This document shows, piece by piece, positions 53,125 through 61,957 of a stretch of DNA of 64,000 bases. The stretch comes from Pseudomonas sp. H3(2019). Its GTDB lineage: Bacteria > Pseudomonadota > Gammaproteobacteria > Pseudomonadales > Pseudomonadaceae. The stretch spans positions 62,001 through 126,000 of the forward strand of contig NZ_VMSG01000017.1 in NCBI RefSeq assembly GCF_007713465.1, written 5' to 3'. Numbering within the stretch: position 1 is the first letter of the stretch; every line of letters begins with the position of its first letter. Made by a program: the position numbers and the translations under genes. The notes below the pieces were generated by a model. That model searched no databases. It saw only the letters and a program-made list of their open reading frames with translations, and had not been told where the DNA came from.

Positions 53125-55176
53125 TTGAAGCTGGAACTCAAAAACAGCTTGTCGGTGAAGTTGCTCCGGGTCGTGCTCCTGTCGGCATTGATCGTCGGTG
53201 TGGTGTTGAGCTGCGCGCAGATTGTTTTCGATGCATATAAAACACGCCAGGCCGTGGCCAATGATGCCCAGCGCATCCTCGACATGTTCCGCGACCCCTC
53301 GACCCAGGCGGTGTACAGCCTCGATCGGGAAATGGGTATGCAGGTTATCGAAGGCCTGTTCCAGGACGACGCCGTGCGCATGGCCTCCATCGGCCATCCC
53401 AATGAAGCCATGCTTGCGGAAAAAACCCGTGACTTGCAGCATTCTCACAGCCGTTGGCTGACCGACCTTATTCTGGGCCAGGAACGCACGTTCACCACGC
53501 AGTTGGTGGGACGCGGCCCCTATAGCGAATATTACGGCGACCTCAGTATCACCCTCGACACCGCCACCTATGGTCAAAGCTTTATTGTCAGCTCGGTGAT
53601 CATCTTCATCTCCGGCGTATTGCGGGCCATGGCCATGGGCCTGGTGCTGTATCTGGTCTATCACTGGCTGCTGACCAAACCGTTGTCGCGGATCATCGAA
53701 CACCTGACCAACGTCAATCCCGACCGCCCCAGCGAACACAAGATTCCGCAACTCAAGGGCCACGAAAAGAACGAACTGGGGATCTGGATCAACACCGCCA
53801 ACCAGTTGCTTGAGTCCATCGAGCGCAATACCCACCTGCGCCACGTAGCCGAAAACAGCCTGTTGCGCATGGCGCAATACGATTTCCTCACCGGCCTGCC
53901 GAACCGTCAGCAATTGCAGCAGCAACTGGACAAGATTCTGGTAGACGCCGGTCGCCTGCAACGCCGGGTCGCCGTGCTGTGTGTGGGCCTGGACGATTTC
54001 AAAGGTATCAACGAGCAGTTCAGCTACCAGACTGGCGACCAATTGCTGCTGGCCCTGGCCGACCGTCTGCGTGCCCACAGTGGTCGTCTCGGCGCGCTCG
54101 CCCGCCTGGGGGGCGATCAGTTCGCGCTGGTTCAGGCCGATATCGAGCAACCCTACGAAGCCGCCGAGCTGGCACAAAGCATCCTCGATGACCTGGAAGC
54201 GGCGTTTGCCCTCGATCATCAGGAAATCCGCCTGCGCGCAACCATCGGCATCACCCTGTTCCCGGAAGATGGCGACAGCACCGAGAAGCTGTTGCAGAAA
54301 GCCGAACAGACCATGACCCTGGCCAAGACCCGTTCGCGCAATCGCTATCAGTTCTATATCGCCAGCGTCGACAGCGAAATGCGCCGTCGCCGCGAACTGG
54401 AAAAAGACCTGCGCGATGCCCTCACCCGCAATCAGTTCTATCTGGTTTATCAACCGCAGATCAGTTACCGCGATCAGCGGGTGGTCGGTGTCGAGGCGCT
54501 GATTCGCTGGCAACACCCGGAACACGGGCTGGTGCCGCCGGATCTGTTCATTCCGCTGGCCGAACAGAACGGCACGATCATCGCCATCGGCGAATGGGTG
54601 CTGGACCAGGCCTGCCGACAGCTGCGTGAATGGCACGACCAGGGGTTCAGCGACCTGCGCATGGCGGTCAACCTGTCCACTGTGCAACTGCACCACGCCG
54701 AGTTGCCGCGGGTCATCAACAACCTGATGCAAATGTATCGCCTGCCGCCGCGCAGCCTCGAGCTGGAAGTCACCGAGACCGGCTTGATGGAAGACATCAG
54801 CACCGCCGCACAACACCTGCTCAGCCTGCGCCGTTCGGGCGCCTTGATCGCTATCGACGACTTCGGGACCGGCTACTCATCGCTGAGTTATTTGAAGAGT
54901 CTGCCGCTGGACAAGATCAAGATCGACAAGAGCTTCGTTCAGGACCTGCTCGATGACGACGACGATGCAACTATCGTTCGCGCGATCATCCAGCTCGGCA
55001 AAAGCCTTGGCATGCAGGTGATCGCCGAGGGGGTGGAAACGGTCGAACAAGAGGCTTACATCATCTCCGAAGGCTGCCACGAAGGTCAGGGCTATTTCTA
55101 CAGCAAACCGCTGCCTGCGCGGGAGCTGGCCGCTTATCTGAAACAGGCCCAACGCAGTAATGCGTTGATCTTGTGA
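53125..55176 (+). CDS. bifA: c-di-GMP phosphodiesterase BifA (degenerate GGDEF plus EAL)
   Basis: 683 residues. Two membrane helices (about 12-32 and 155-180) flank a periplasmic domain; then a GGDEF domain whose active site reads GGDQF, and an EAL domain with EALIRWQHP and DDFGTGYSSL. GGDQF plus EAL and the position beside sodB are those of BifA, which degrades c-di-GMP and promotes swarming over biofilm. The start is TTG (53125) with AAGGA eight bases upstream; no ATG gives the membrane anchor. Confidence 0.9.
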   Translation: MKLELKNSLSVKLLRVVLLSALIVGVVLSCAQIVFDAYKTRQAVANDAQRILDMFRDPSTQAVYSLDREMGMQVIEGLFQDDAVRMASIGHPNEAMLAEKTRDLQHSHSRWLTDLILGQERTFTTQLVGRGPYSEYYGDLSITLDTATYGQSFIVSSVIIFISGVLRAMAMGLVLYLVYHWLLTKPLSRIIEHLTNVNPDRPSEHKIPQLKGHEKNELGIWINTANQLLESIERNTHLRHVAENSLLRMAQYDFLTGLPNRQQLQQQLDKILVDAGRLQRRVAVLCVGLDDFKGINEQFSYQTGDQLLLALADRLRAHSGRLGALARLGGDQFALVQADIEQPYEAAELAQSILDDLEAAFALDHQEIRLRATIGITLFPEDGDSTEKLLQKAEQTMTLAKTRSRNRYQFYIASVDSEMRRRRELEKDLRDALTRNQFYLVYQPQISYRDQRVVGVEALIRWQHPEHGLVPPDLFIPLAEQNGTIIAIGEWVLDQACRQLREWHDQGFSDLRMAVNLSTVQLHHAELPRVINNLMQMYRLPPRSLELEVTETGLMEDISTAAQHLLSLRRSGALIAIDDFGTGYSSLSYLKSLPLDKIKIDKSFVQDLLDDDDDATIVRAIIQLGKSLGMQVIAEGVETVEQEAYIISEGCHEGQGYFYSKPLPARELAAYLKQAQRSNALIL

Positions 55177-55190
55177 GCTGACTCTATCCC

Positions 55191-55233
55191 GTAGCAGCTG
55201 GCGCAGCCGAACGCCGGCTGCGCCAGCTGCTAC
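55191..55233 (+). repeat. Perfect 18-bp hairpin GTAGCAGCTGGCGCAGCC
   Basis: Arms 55191-55208 and 55216-55233 around a 7-base loop, fifteen bases after the bifA stop. No T run. Extragenic repeat of the TAGCAGCTG type, likely transcript end protector. Confidence 0.8.
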
Positions 55234-55289
55234 AGGCCATGTGCAGGCGCAACCACCTCGTAAACAAGAAATATTTCCAATCGCGGCCC

Positions 55290-55320
55290 TTTACACATAA
55301 TGCGAAAGATTTGCATTATG
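55290..55320 (+). promoter_or_regulatory. Promoter overlapped by a double Fur box, upstream of the imelysin cluster
   Basis: A 25-base interrupted palindrome (55296-55320) begins CATAATGC and ends GCATTATG. It can be read as two 19-base Fur boxes offset by six bases, each matching the GATAATGATAATCATTATC consensus at 12 positions. It covers the spacer and -10 of a promoter TTTACA (55290-55295)-N18-CATTAT (55314-55319). Iron repression is therefore expected. Confidence 0.65.
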
Positions 55321-55377
55321 TCGCAGTTTTGCGCACCCCCGCGCCTGTCCATTATTTACCGAAGCAGGATGTTCGCC

Positions 55378-56721
55378 ATGATTCGTATGCCTCTGGCTAC
55401 CGCCAGTTTGCTGGCCATCGCTATTTCCCTCGCCGGTTGCGGCGAAGGTAAAGACAAGGCTGCTGCTCCTCAAGCGCCTACGCCGGCCACCAGCACTTCG
55501 GCACCTGCTGCGCCTGCCGCTACCGGAAAAGTCGATGAAGCCGCTGGCAAAGCCGTTGTCGCGCACTACGCCGACATGGTTTTTGCGGTCTTCAGCGATG
55601 CCGAATCCACTGCGAAAACCCTGCAAACGGCCATCGACGCCTTCCTCGCCAAGCCGAATGCCGAGACGCTGAAAGCCGCTCGCGCTGCCTGGGTCGCTGC
55701 ACGCGTACCTTACTTGCAGAGTGAAGTGTTCCGCTTCGGCAACACCATCATTGACGATTGGGAAGGTCAGGTTAACGCCTGGCCGCTCGACGAAGGCCTG
55801 ATCGACTATGTCGACAGGAGCTACGAGCACGCCTTGGGTAATCCGGGCGCCAACGCCAACATCATCGCCAACACGACCATCCAGGTGGGTGAAGACAAGA
55901 TCGACGTGACCGACATCACGCCGGAAAAACTCGCCAGCCTGAACGAGTTGGGTGGTTCCGAAGCGAACGTCGCAACGGGTTACCACGCCATCGAATTCCT
56001 GCTCTGGGGCCAGGACCTGAACGGCACCGGCCCTGGTGCTGGCAACCGTCCGGCTTCGGACTACCTGGAAGGCGCCGGGGCTACCGGTGGCCACAACGAT
56101 CGTCGTCGCGCTTACCTGAAAGCCGTGACCCAGTTACTGGTCAGCGATCTGGAAGAAATGGTCGGCAACTGGAAGCCGAACGTGCCCGACAACTACCGCG
56201 CCGAGCTGGAAGAAGAACCGGCTGAAAGCGGTTTGCGCAAAATGCTCTTCGGCATGGGTAGCCTCTCGCTGGGCGAACTGGCGGGCGAGCGCATGAAAGT
56301 TTCCCTGGAAGCCAACTCCCCGGAAGACGAACAGGACTGCTTCAGCGACAACACCCACAACTCGCACTTCTACGATGCCAAAGGCATTCGTAACGTGTAC
56401 CTGGGCGAATACACCCGCACCGACGGCACCAAAATGACCGGTGCCAGCCTGTCGTCGCTGGTGGCCAAAGCCGACCCGGCTGCCGATGCTGCGCTCAAGG
56501 CTGACCTGGCCGCCACCGAGGCCAAAATCCAGGTCATGGTTGATCACGCCAACAAGGGTGAGCACTACGACCAACTGATCGCTGCCGGCAACACGGCTGG
56601 CAACCAGATCGTCCGTGACGCCATCGCTTCCCTGGTCAAGCAGACCAGCGCAATCGAACTGGCTGCCGGCAAACTGGGCATCAGTGACCTGAACCCGGAC
56701 AACGCTGATCACGAGTTCTGA
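55378..56721 (+). CDS. icmP: Imelysin-family lipoprotein (M75; insulin-cleaving metalloproteinase homologue)
   Basis: 447 residues. Lipoprotein signal with lipidated Cys21 (AISLAGC), an Ala/Pro linker, then an imelysin domain with the conserved GxHxxE motif as GYHAIE (201-206). Family members bind iron-related ligands in the periplasm or outer membrane; peptidase activity is debated. AGGATG lies ten bases before ATG 55378. First gene of a four-gene set under a Fur box. Symbol by analogy with the PAO1 gene in the same position. Confidence 0.85.
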   Translation: MIRMPLATASLLAIAISLAGCGEGKDKAAAPQAPTPATSTSAPAAPAATGKVDEAAGKAVVAHYADMVFAVFSDAESTAKTLQTAIDAFLAKPNAETLKAARAAWVAARVPYLQSEVFRFGNTIIDDWEGQVNAWPLDEGLIDYVDRSYEHALGNPGANANIIANTTIQVGEDKIDVTDITPEKLASLNELGGSEANVATGYHAIEFLLWGQDLNGTGPGAGNRPASDYLEGAGATGGHNDRRRAYLKAVTQLLVSDLEEMVGNWKPNVPDNYRAELEEEPAESGLRKMLFGMGSLSLGELAGERMKVSLEANSPEDEQDCFSDNTHNSHFYDAKGIRNVYLGEYTRTDGTKMTGASLSSLVAKADPAADAALKADLAATEAKIQVMVDHANKGEHYDQLIAAGNTAGNQIVRDAIASLVKQTSAIELAAGKLGISDLNPDNADHEF

Positions 56722-56745
56722 TCAACGCTGGCTAAGTGAATCAGT

Positions 56746-56771
56746 AAGGCGACCTTCGGGTCGCCTTTTTT
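56746..56771 (+). terminator. Terminator-like hairpin inside the imelysin cluster
   Basis: AAGGCGACC-TTCG-GGTCGCCTTTTTT: a stable UUCG-type tetraloop and six T. It separates the first imelysin from the next three genes, which may so be expressed at lower level or from a second promoter; a weak Fur-like GATAATTCCTCTTATTC lies at about 56805-56821. Confidence 0.85.
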
Positions 56772-56880
56772 GCCTGCCTGACATCTATCCCTGTGGGAGC
56801 AAACGATAATTCCTCTTATTCAAACTCCCTCGCCCTGTTAGACTTTGCGCCCTTGTTTGGCTCGTCTTTCAGGATTGCCG

Positions 56881-58308
56881 ATGCCCTCGCTGCCTCTTCG
56901 CTTGTCTGCACTGCTTCTGGCCCTGGGCCTGAGTGCCTGCGATGACGCCCCGCGTTTTACCAAGGCCGAACCCGGTGAAGCCCGCTCCGGTGGCGCAGCG
57001 ACCGTCAGAAAGACCGACCAGAATGCGTTCTCCCTGCCTTCAGCCAACCTCTCGCCGACCCGTCGGCTGGACTTCAGCGTCGGCAACAGTTTTTTCCGTA
57101 GCCCTTGGGTGATCGCCCCCTCGACCACCACCGCCCGCGACGGCCTCGGCCCGCTGTTCAACACCAACGCCTGCCAGAACTGCCATATCAAGGACGGTCG
57201 CGGTCATCCGCCGACAGCCGATTCCGATAACGCCGTGTCGATGCTGGTGCGTCTGTCGATCCCCAACGAGCCGGCCTATGCCAAGGTCATCGAGCACATG
57301 GGCGTGGTGCCTGAGCCGGTCTACGGCGGGCAACTCCAGGACATGGCTGTGCCCGGCGTCGCCCCCGAAGGCAAAGTTCGTGTCGACTATGATCCGGTCC
57401 CGGTACGCTTTACCGATGGCACTGAAATCGAACTGCGCAAACCCAGGTTGCTGATCACCCAACTGGGCTACGGTCCGATGCATCCCGACACGCTTTTTTC
57501 CGCTCGAGTCGCCCCGCCGATGATTGGCCTCGGACTGCTCGAAGCCATCTCCGACGCAGATATTCTGGCCAACGCCGACGCCCAGGCTAAAGCCAGAAAC
57601 GGCATCGCCGGACGCCCGAACCGGGTGTGGGATGACGCGCAGCAAAAGACCGTTTTGGGGCGCTTTGGCTGGAAAGCCGGGCAGCCAAATCTCAATCAGC
57701 AAAACGTTCACGCGTTTTCCGGTGATATGGGCCTCACCACCAGTCTGAGACCGTTCGATGATTGCACCCCGGCCCAGACTGACTGCCTGCAGGCGCCTAA
57801 CGGCAATGGCCCGGATGGCGAGCCGGAAGTCAGCGACAACATCTTGCGTCTGGTGCTGTTCTACAGCCGTAACCTGGCCGTCCCGGCCCGCCGTGACGTC
57901 AACGGCTCGCAAGTCCTGGCCGGTAAAAACCTGTTCTATCAGGCCGGTTGCCAGTCCTGCCACACCCCGACATTCACCACCGCCGCGAATGCCGCAGAAC
58001 CTGAATTGGCCAATCAGGTGATTCGCCCGTACAGCGATCTGCTGTTGCATGACATGGGTGAAGGCCTGGCCGATAACCGTAGCGAATTCCAGGCCTCTGG
58101 CCGCGACTGGCGCACCCCGCCGTTGTGGGGCATTGGCCTGACGCAGACGGTCAGTGGCCACACTCAGTTTTTGCATGACGGCCGCGCCCGCAATCTGCTC
58201 GAAGCCGTGCTCTGGCACGGCGGTGAAGCACGCGCGGCGCAGCAACAGGTTTTAGCGTTCAACGCCGAGCAGCGCGCTGCGTTGCTGGCCTTTTTGAATT
58301 CTCTTTGA
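56881..58308 (+). CDS. Di-haem oxidoreductase lipoprotein (DUF1111)
   Basis: 475 residues. Lipidated Cys20 (LGLSAC), two haem c sites, CQNCH (98-102) and CQSCH (357-361), in the cytochrome c peroxidase-like DHOR fold. Extracytoplasmic electron-transfer protein; in these clusters it may change the redox state of iron for uptake. Start MPSLPLRLSALLL chosen for its signal peptide; the frame extends 12 codons upstream. Confidence 0.88.
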   Translation: MPSLPLRLSALLLALGLSACDDAPRFTKAEPGEARSGGAATVRKTDQNAFSLPSANLSPTRRLDFSVGNSFFRSPWVIAPSTTTARDGLGPLFNTNACQNCHIKDGRGHPPTADSDNAVSMLVRLSIPNEPAYAKVIEHMGVVPEPVYGGQLQDMAVPGVAPEGKVRVDYDPVPVRFTDGTEIELRKPRLLITQLGYGPMHPDTLFSARVAPPMIGLGLLEAISDADILANADAQAKARNGIAGRPNRVWDDAQQKTVLGRFGWKAGQPNLNQQNVHAFSGDMGLTTSLRPFDDCTPAQTDCLQAPNGNGPDGEPEVSDNILRLVLFYSRNLAVPARRDVNGSQVLAGKNLFYQAGCQSCHTPTFTTAANAAEPELANQVIRPYSDLLLHDMGEGLADNRSEFQASGRDWRTPPLWGIGLTQTVSGHTQFLHDGRARNLLEAVLWHGGEARAAQQQVLAFNAEQRAALLAFLNSL

Positions 58309-58352
58309 CGCATTCCCCATAAGTTTTTGCCCATATAAAAAGGGAGCCCGAC

Positions 58353-59417
58353 ATGTTCCGCCCCAAGCTGTTGTTCACCAGCCTTGCCGCACTCGTCCTC
58401 GGTGCCTGCTCGCCTCAGGACCCTCAAGCCGTCACCTCGGCAGCCATCGCCAAACAAGTGATCCTGCCGACCTACAGTCGCTGGGTAGAAGCCGACCGCC
58501 AATTGGCCGTCAGCGCGCTGGCCTATTGCGAAGGCAAGGCGGACCTTGCAACGGCTCGCGCCGACTTCCTCCATGCACAAAAAGCCTGGGCACAATTGCA
58601 ACCGTTGCTGGTTGGCCCATTGGCCGAAGGCAATCGCTCCTGGCAGGTGCAGTTCTGGCCGGACAAGAAAAACCTGGTCGGGCGTCAGGTCGAGCAACTG
58701 ATCACCGCACAACCGCAGATCGACGCCGCTGCGTTGGCCAAATCCAGTGTCGTCGTGCAGGGCCTCTCGGCCTATGAGTACATTCTGTTCGACGACAAGA
58801 CCAACGTGGCCGACGCCGCGCAAAAAGCCCGTTACTGCCCGCTGCTGACCGCCATCGGCGAACGTCAGAAGCTGCTGGCCGAAGAGATCCTCGCCAGCTG
58901 GAACAGCACCGACGGCATGCTTGCGCAACTGAGCAAATTCCCGAACCAGCGTTACGCCGACTCCCACGAAGCCATCGCCGATCTGCTGCGCGCTCAAGTG
59001 ACGGCACTGGATACCCTGAAGAAAAAACTCGGCACGCCGATGGGGCGCCAGACCAAGGGCATTCCACAGCCGTTCCAGGCGGATGCATGGCGCAGTCATA
59101 CGTCGCTGCAAAGCATGGAAGCGAGCCTGGCTGCCGCCCGGACGGTCTGGGTCGGCGTCGACAACAAGGGCCTGCGTGGCCTGTTGCCGGCCGAGCAAAA
59201 GCCGCTGGCGGACAAGATCGATGCCGCCTACGCCGCGTCGTTGAAACTGTTTGAAAGCAGCCAGCGCTCGCTGACTGAAATGCTCACCGACGATGCCGGT
59301 CGCCAGCAACTCAACGACCTCTACGACAGCCTCAACGTCGTCCATCGCCTGCACGAAGGTGATCTGGCCAAGGCGCTGGGCATCCAGCTGGGCTTCAACG
59401 CCAACGACGGTGACTGA
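58353..59417 (+). CDS. Second imelysin-family lipoprotein
   Basis: 354 residues; lipidated Cys19 (ALVLGAC). Imelysin domain, but the GxHxxE motif reads GLSAYE (137-142), so the metal-binding His is Ser. It may therefore have a structural or partner role to the first imelysin. AGGGAG precedes the ATG. Its stop overlaps a possible ATG of the DUF1513 gene by one base. Confidence 0.87.
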   Translation: MFRPKLLFTSLAALVLGACSPQDPQAVTSAAIAKQVILPTYSRWVEADRQLAVSALAYCEGKADLATARADFLHAQKAWAQLQPLLVGPLAEGNRSWQVQFWPDKKNLVGRQVEQLITAQPQIDAAALAKSSVVVQGLSAYEYILFDDKTNVADAAQKARYCPLLTAIGERQKLLAEEILASWNSTDGMLAQLSKFPNQRYADSHEAIADLLRAQVTALDTLKKKLGTPMGRQTKGIPQPFQADAWRSHTSLQSMEASLAAARTVWVGVDNKGLRGLLPAEQKPLADKIDAAYAASLKLFESSQRSLTEMLTDDAGRQQLNDLYDSLNVVHRLHEGDLAKALGIQLGFNANDGD

Positions 59418-59431
59418 TGAGGGGTAGCGCC

Positions 59432-60529
59432 ATGCTGCGACGTCAGGCTCTGACATTAGGCAGTTTGTTGCTGGGCGCCGTAACGCTGGGCGGCTGGAAG
59501 CTGTTCAGGCAAAAGGACCACGGTCCTTTGCTGCTTTCGGCGCGCGACGACAGCGACGGCAAACATTACGCGGTCGGCTATCGGCTGGACGGCACTCGCG
59601 TGTTCGCCACTGAAGTCGGCCAACGCTGCCACGACATCATCAATCACCCTGCTCTGCCGATTGCGCTGTTCGTCGCTCGGCGGCCGGGCACCGAGAGCTA
59701 TCTGGTCGATCTGCGTGACGGCACACTGCTGCAAACCGTGGTGTCGCAACCGAACCGGCACTTCTACGGTCACGCGGTTATTCATAAAAGCGGCGACTGG
59801 CTGTACGCCACCGAAAACGACACCACCGACCCGGGTCGCGGCCTGCTCGGGGTGTACCGTTTCGAGGGTCAGCGGTTGGTTTACAGCGGCGAGATTTCCA
59901 CCCACGGCATCGGCCCGCATCAGGTGTCATGGATGCCCGACGGTGAAACCCTGGTGGTGGCCAATGGCGGGATTCGTACCGAAGCCGAAAGCCGGGTCGA
60001 GATGAACCTCGACGCCATGGAACCCAGCCTGGTACTGATGCAACGCGACGGCACCCTGTTGAGCAAGGAAACCCTGGCTCAGCAGATGAACAGCGTGCGT
60101 CATATGGGGATCGCCAGCGACGGCACCATTGTCACCGGCCAGCAATTCATGGGCGCCGCCCATGAATCATCCGAGCTGTTGGCGATCAAGCGTCCCGGCC
60201 AGCCCTTTGTCGCCTTCCCGGTGGCCGAGCACCAATTGCAGGCCATGGGGCACTACACCGCGAGCGTCGCGGTGCACAGTGACTTGCGGCTGGTGGCGCT
60301 CACCGCACCGCGCGGCAACCGTTTTTTCATCTGGGACCTGGACAGCGGCGAAGTGCGCCTCGATGCGCCGCTGCCCGACTGTGCCGGTGTCGGTGCAGTG
60401 GCCGATGGCTTTGTCGTGACCTCGGGGCAAGGGCGTTGCCGTTTCTATGATTGTCGCCAGACACCGCTGCTGGCAAAACCCCTCGAACTCCCCGCCGGGC
60501 TCTGGGATAACCACCTGCATCTGGTCTGA
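59432..60529 (+). CDS. DUF1513-family exported beta-propeller-like protein
   Basis: 365 residues from MLRRQALTLGSLLLGAVTLG, a signal with LRRQ that may be Tat-like (two Arg but no full motif). The body has repeated ...GHAVIHKSGDWLYATENDT...HGIGPHQVSWMPDGETLVVANGG... blades. Found with imelysins and DHOR proteins across proteobacteria. Start chosen at 59432 because GAGGGG lies seven bases before it; ATG 59417 is an alternative. Confidence 0.85.
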   Translation: MLRRQALTLGSLLLGAVTLGGWKLFRQKDHGPLLLSARDDSDGKHYAVGYRLDGTRVFATEVGQRCHDIINHPALPIALFVARRPGTESYLVDLRDGTLLQTVVSQPNRHFYGHAVIHKSGDWLYATENDTTDPGRGLLGVYRFEGQRLVYSGEISTHGIGPHQVSWMPDGETLVVANGGIRTEAESRVEMNLDAMEPSLVLMQRDGTLLSKETLAQQMNSVRHMGIASDGTIVTGQQFMGAAHESSELLAIKRPGQPFVAFPVAEHQLQAMGHYTASVAVHSDLRLVALTAPRGNRFFIWDLDSGEVRLDAPLPDCAGVGAVADGFVVTSGQGRCRFYDCRQTPLLAKPLELPAGLWDNHLHLV

Positions 60530-60555
60530 AATCTGCGCTGCCAAATTGATCGTTT

Positions 60556-60667
60556 GATCGTTCCCACGCTCCCGCGTGGGAATGCAGCCAGTGACGCTCC
60601 GCGTCACCTGCCGAAGCGGACGCAGAGCGTCCGGTGAGGCATTCCCACGCAGAGCGTGGGAACGATC
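60556..60667. repeat. Composite palindromic element, copy 2
   Basis: Outer arms GATCGTTCCCACGC / GCGTGGGAACGATC enclose GTGACGCTCCGCGTCAC and GGACGCAGAGCGTCC, in the same order as 28220-28329. A half copy of the GCTGCGATC repeat follows near 60686. The element fills most of the DUF1513-mexV gap. Confidence 0.85.
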
Positions 60668-60792
60668 AACAATGAGCTGCCAAAGGCTGCGATCCTGTTC
60701 CTGAGAACACCCGGAAACATCAATTGGAATCACCGACATACACGGAGTAATGTTCGGCCTGTCTCACCTGATTTTTTCCAAGGAAGTGGAAT

Positions 60793-61944
60793 ATGCTGCG
60801 TCGTCGCATGCTGATCATGTTGGGTGTCGTGCTGTTGATCGTCCTGATGCTGGGAGGCTACAAGGCCTTCTCCATCTACAAGATGATCCAGACCTTCGCT
60901 GTGCCAAGACCACCGGTGAGCGTTGCCGTGGCCACGGCCACCGAACGGCCCTGGCAAACCCGCTTGCCCACGGTCGGCACACTCAAGGCGCTGCAAGGGG
61001 TCAACCTGAGTCTGGAGACCGCCGGTACGGTCAAGGACGTGCAGTTCGAATCCGGACAGAAGGTCAAGGCTGGTCAGCCGCTCGTGCAGCTCGACAGCGC
61101 CGTTGAAAGTGCCCTGCTGGAAACCGCCCAGGCCGACCTTGGTCTGGCGCAACTCGATTACGGCCGTGGCAGTCAATTGGTTGGCAGTCAGGCGATCTCC
61201 AAGGGCGAGTTCGACCGGCTCACTGCAGTGCTCGCCAAGAACAAGGCCACGGTCAATCAGCTCAAGGCTGCGCTGGCGAAGAAACACATCGTCGCGCCCT
61301 TCAGCGGCACCATCGGCATTCGTCAGGTCGACGTCGGCGACTTCCTGCCCAGCGGCACGGTCATCGCCACCCTGCAGGACTTGAGCAGCCTTTACGTCGA
61401 CTTCTACGTGCCGGAACAATCGGTGCCGAAAATCGCCCTCGGTCAGGCGGTTCAAGTCACGGTCCCGGCCTACCCGACACAGAACTTCCCCGGTGCCATC
61501 AGCGCGATCAACCCCAAGGTCGAAAACAGCACCCGCAACGTGCTGGTGCGTGCCACCCTGGCCAACCCGGACGGCACATTACTGCCGGGCATGTTCGCCA
61601 GCCTGCAGGTCATGTTGCCGGACCCACAGCCCAAAATCGTCGTACCGGAAGGCGCGATCACCTACACCCTCTACGGCAATTCGCTCTACGTGGTCGCCCA
61701 GAAGAAGGACGCGAACGGCAACGTCGAGAAAGACGAGCAGGGCCAGCCGATCCTGATCGCCGAACGGCGTTTCATCGAAACCGGCGAGCGTCGCGAAGGC
61801 CTGGTGTTGATCAACAAAGGCCTGCAGAACGGCGAGCAAGTGGTCAGTGCCGGTCAGATCAAACTCGACAACGGCACGCACATTGTCGTCAGCCCCGACA
61901 AGAACCTGCCAGCCGAACAGACCCGCCAACCGCGCGCGAACTGA
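60793..61944 (+). CDS. mexV: RND efflux periplasmic adaptor (MexV-like)
   Basis: 383 residues: N-terminal membrane anchor (about 6-24), barrel-sandwich hybrid with VNLSLETAGTVKDV and KKHIVAPFSGTIGIRQVDVG, beta-barrel and membrane-proximal domains. No lipobox, so it is anchored by its helix. It links the RND pump to an outer-membrane channel, whose gene is not here. Position after the imelysin cluster matches mexV in PAO1 as I recall. Confidence 0.88.
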   Translation: MLRRRMLIMLGVVLLIVLMLGGYKAFSIYKMIQTFAVPRPPVSVAVATATERPWQTRLPTVGTLKALQGVNLSLETAGTVKDVQFESGQKVKAGQPLVQLDSAVESALLETAQADLGLAQLDYGRGSQLVGSQAISKGEFDRLTAVLAKNKATVNQLKAALAKKHIVAPFSGTIGIRQVDVGDFLPSGTVIATLQDLSSLYVDFYVPEQSVPKIALGQAVQVTVPAYPTQNFPGAISAINPKVENSTRNVLVRATLANPDGTLLPGMFASLQVMLPDPQPKIVVPEGAITYTLYGNSLYVVAQKKDANGNVEKDEQGQPILIAERRFIETGERREGLVLINKGLQNGEQVVSAGQIKLDNGTHIVVSPDKNLPAEQTRQPRAN

Positions 61945-61957
61945 TCAAGGAATTCCC

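Noticed and set aside
56791..56800. CTGTGGGAGC as a further copy of the GGGAGCGAGC repeat
   Set aside because: Only the first ten bases match and there is no facing arm; listed as a possible fragment only.
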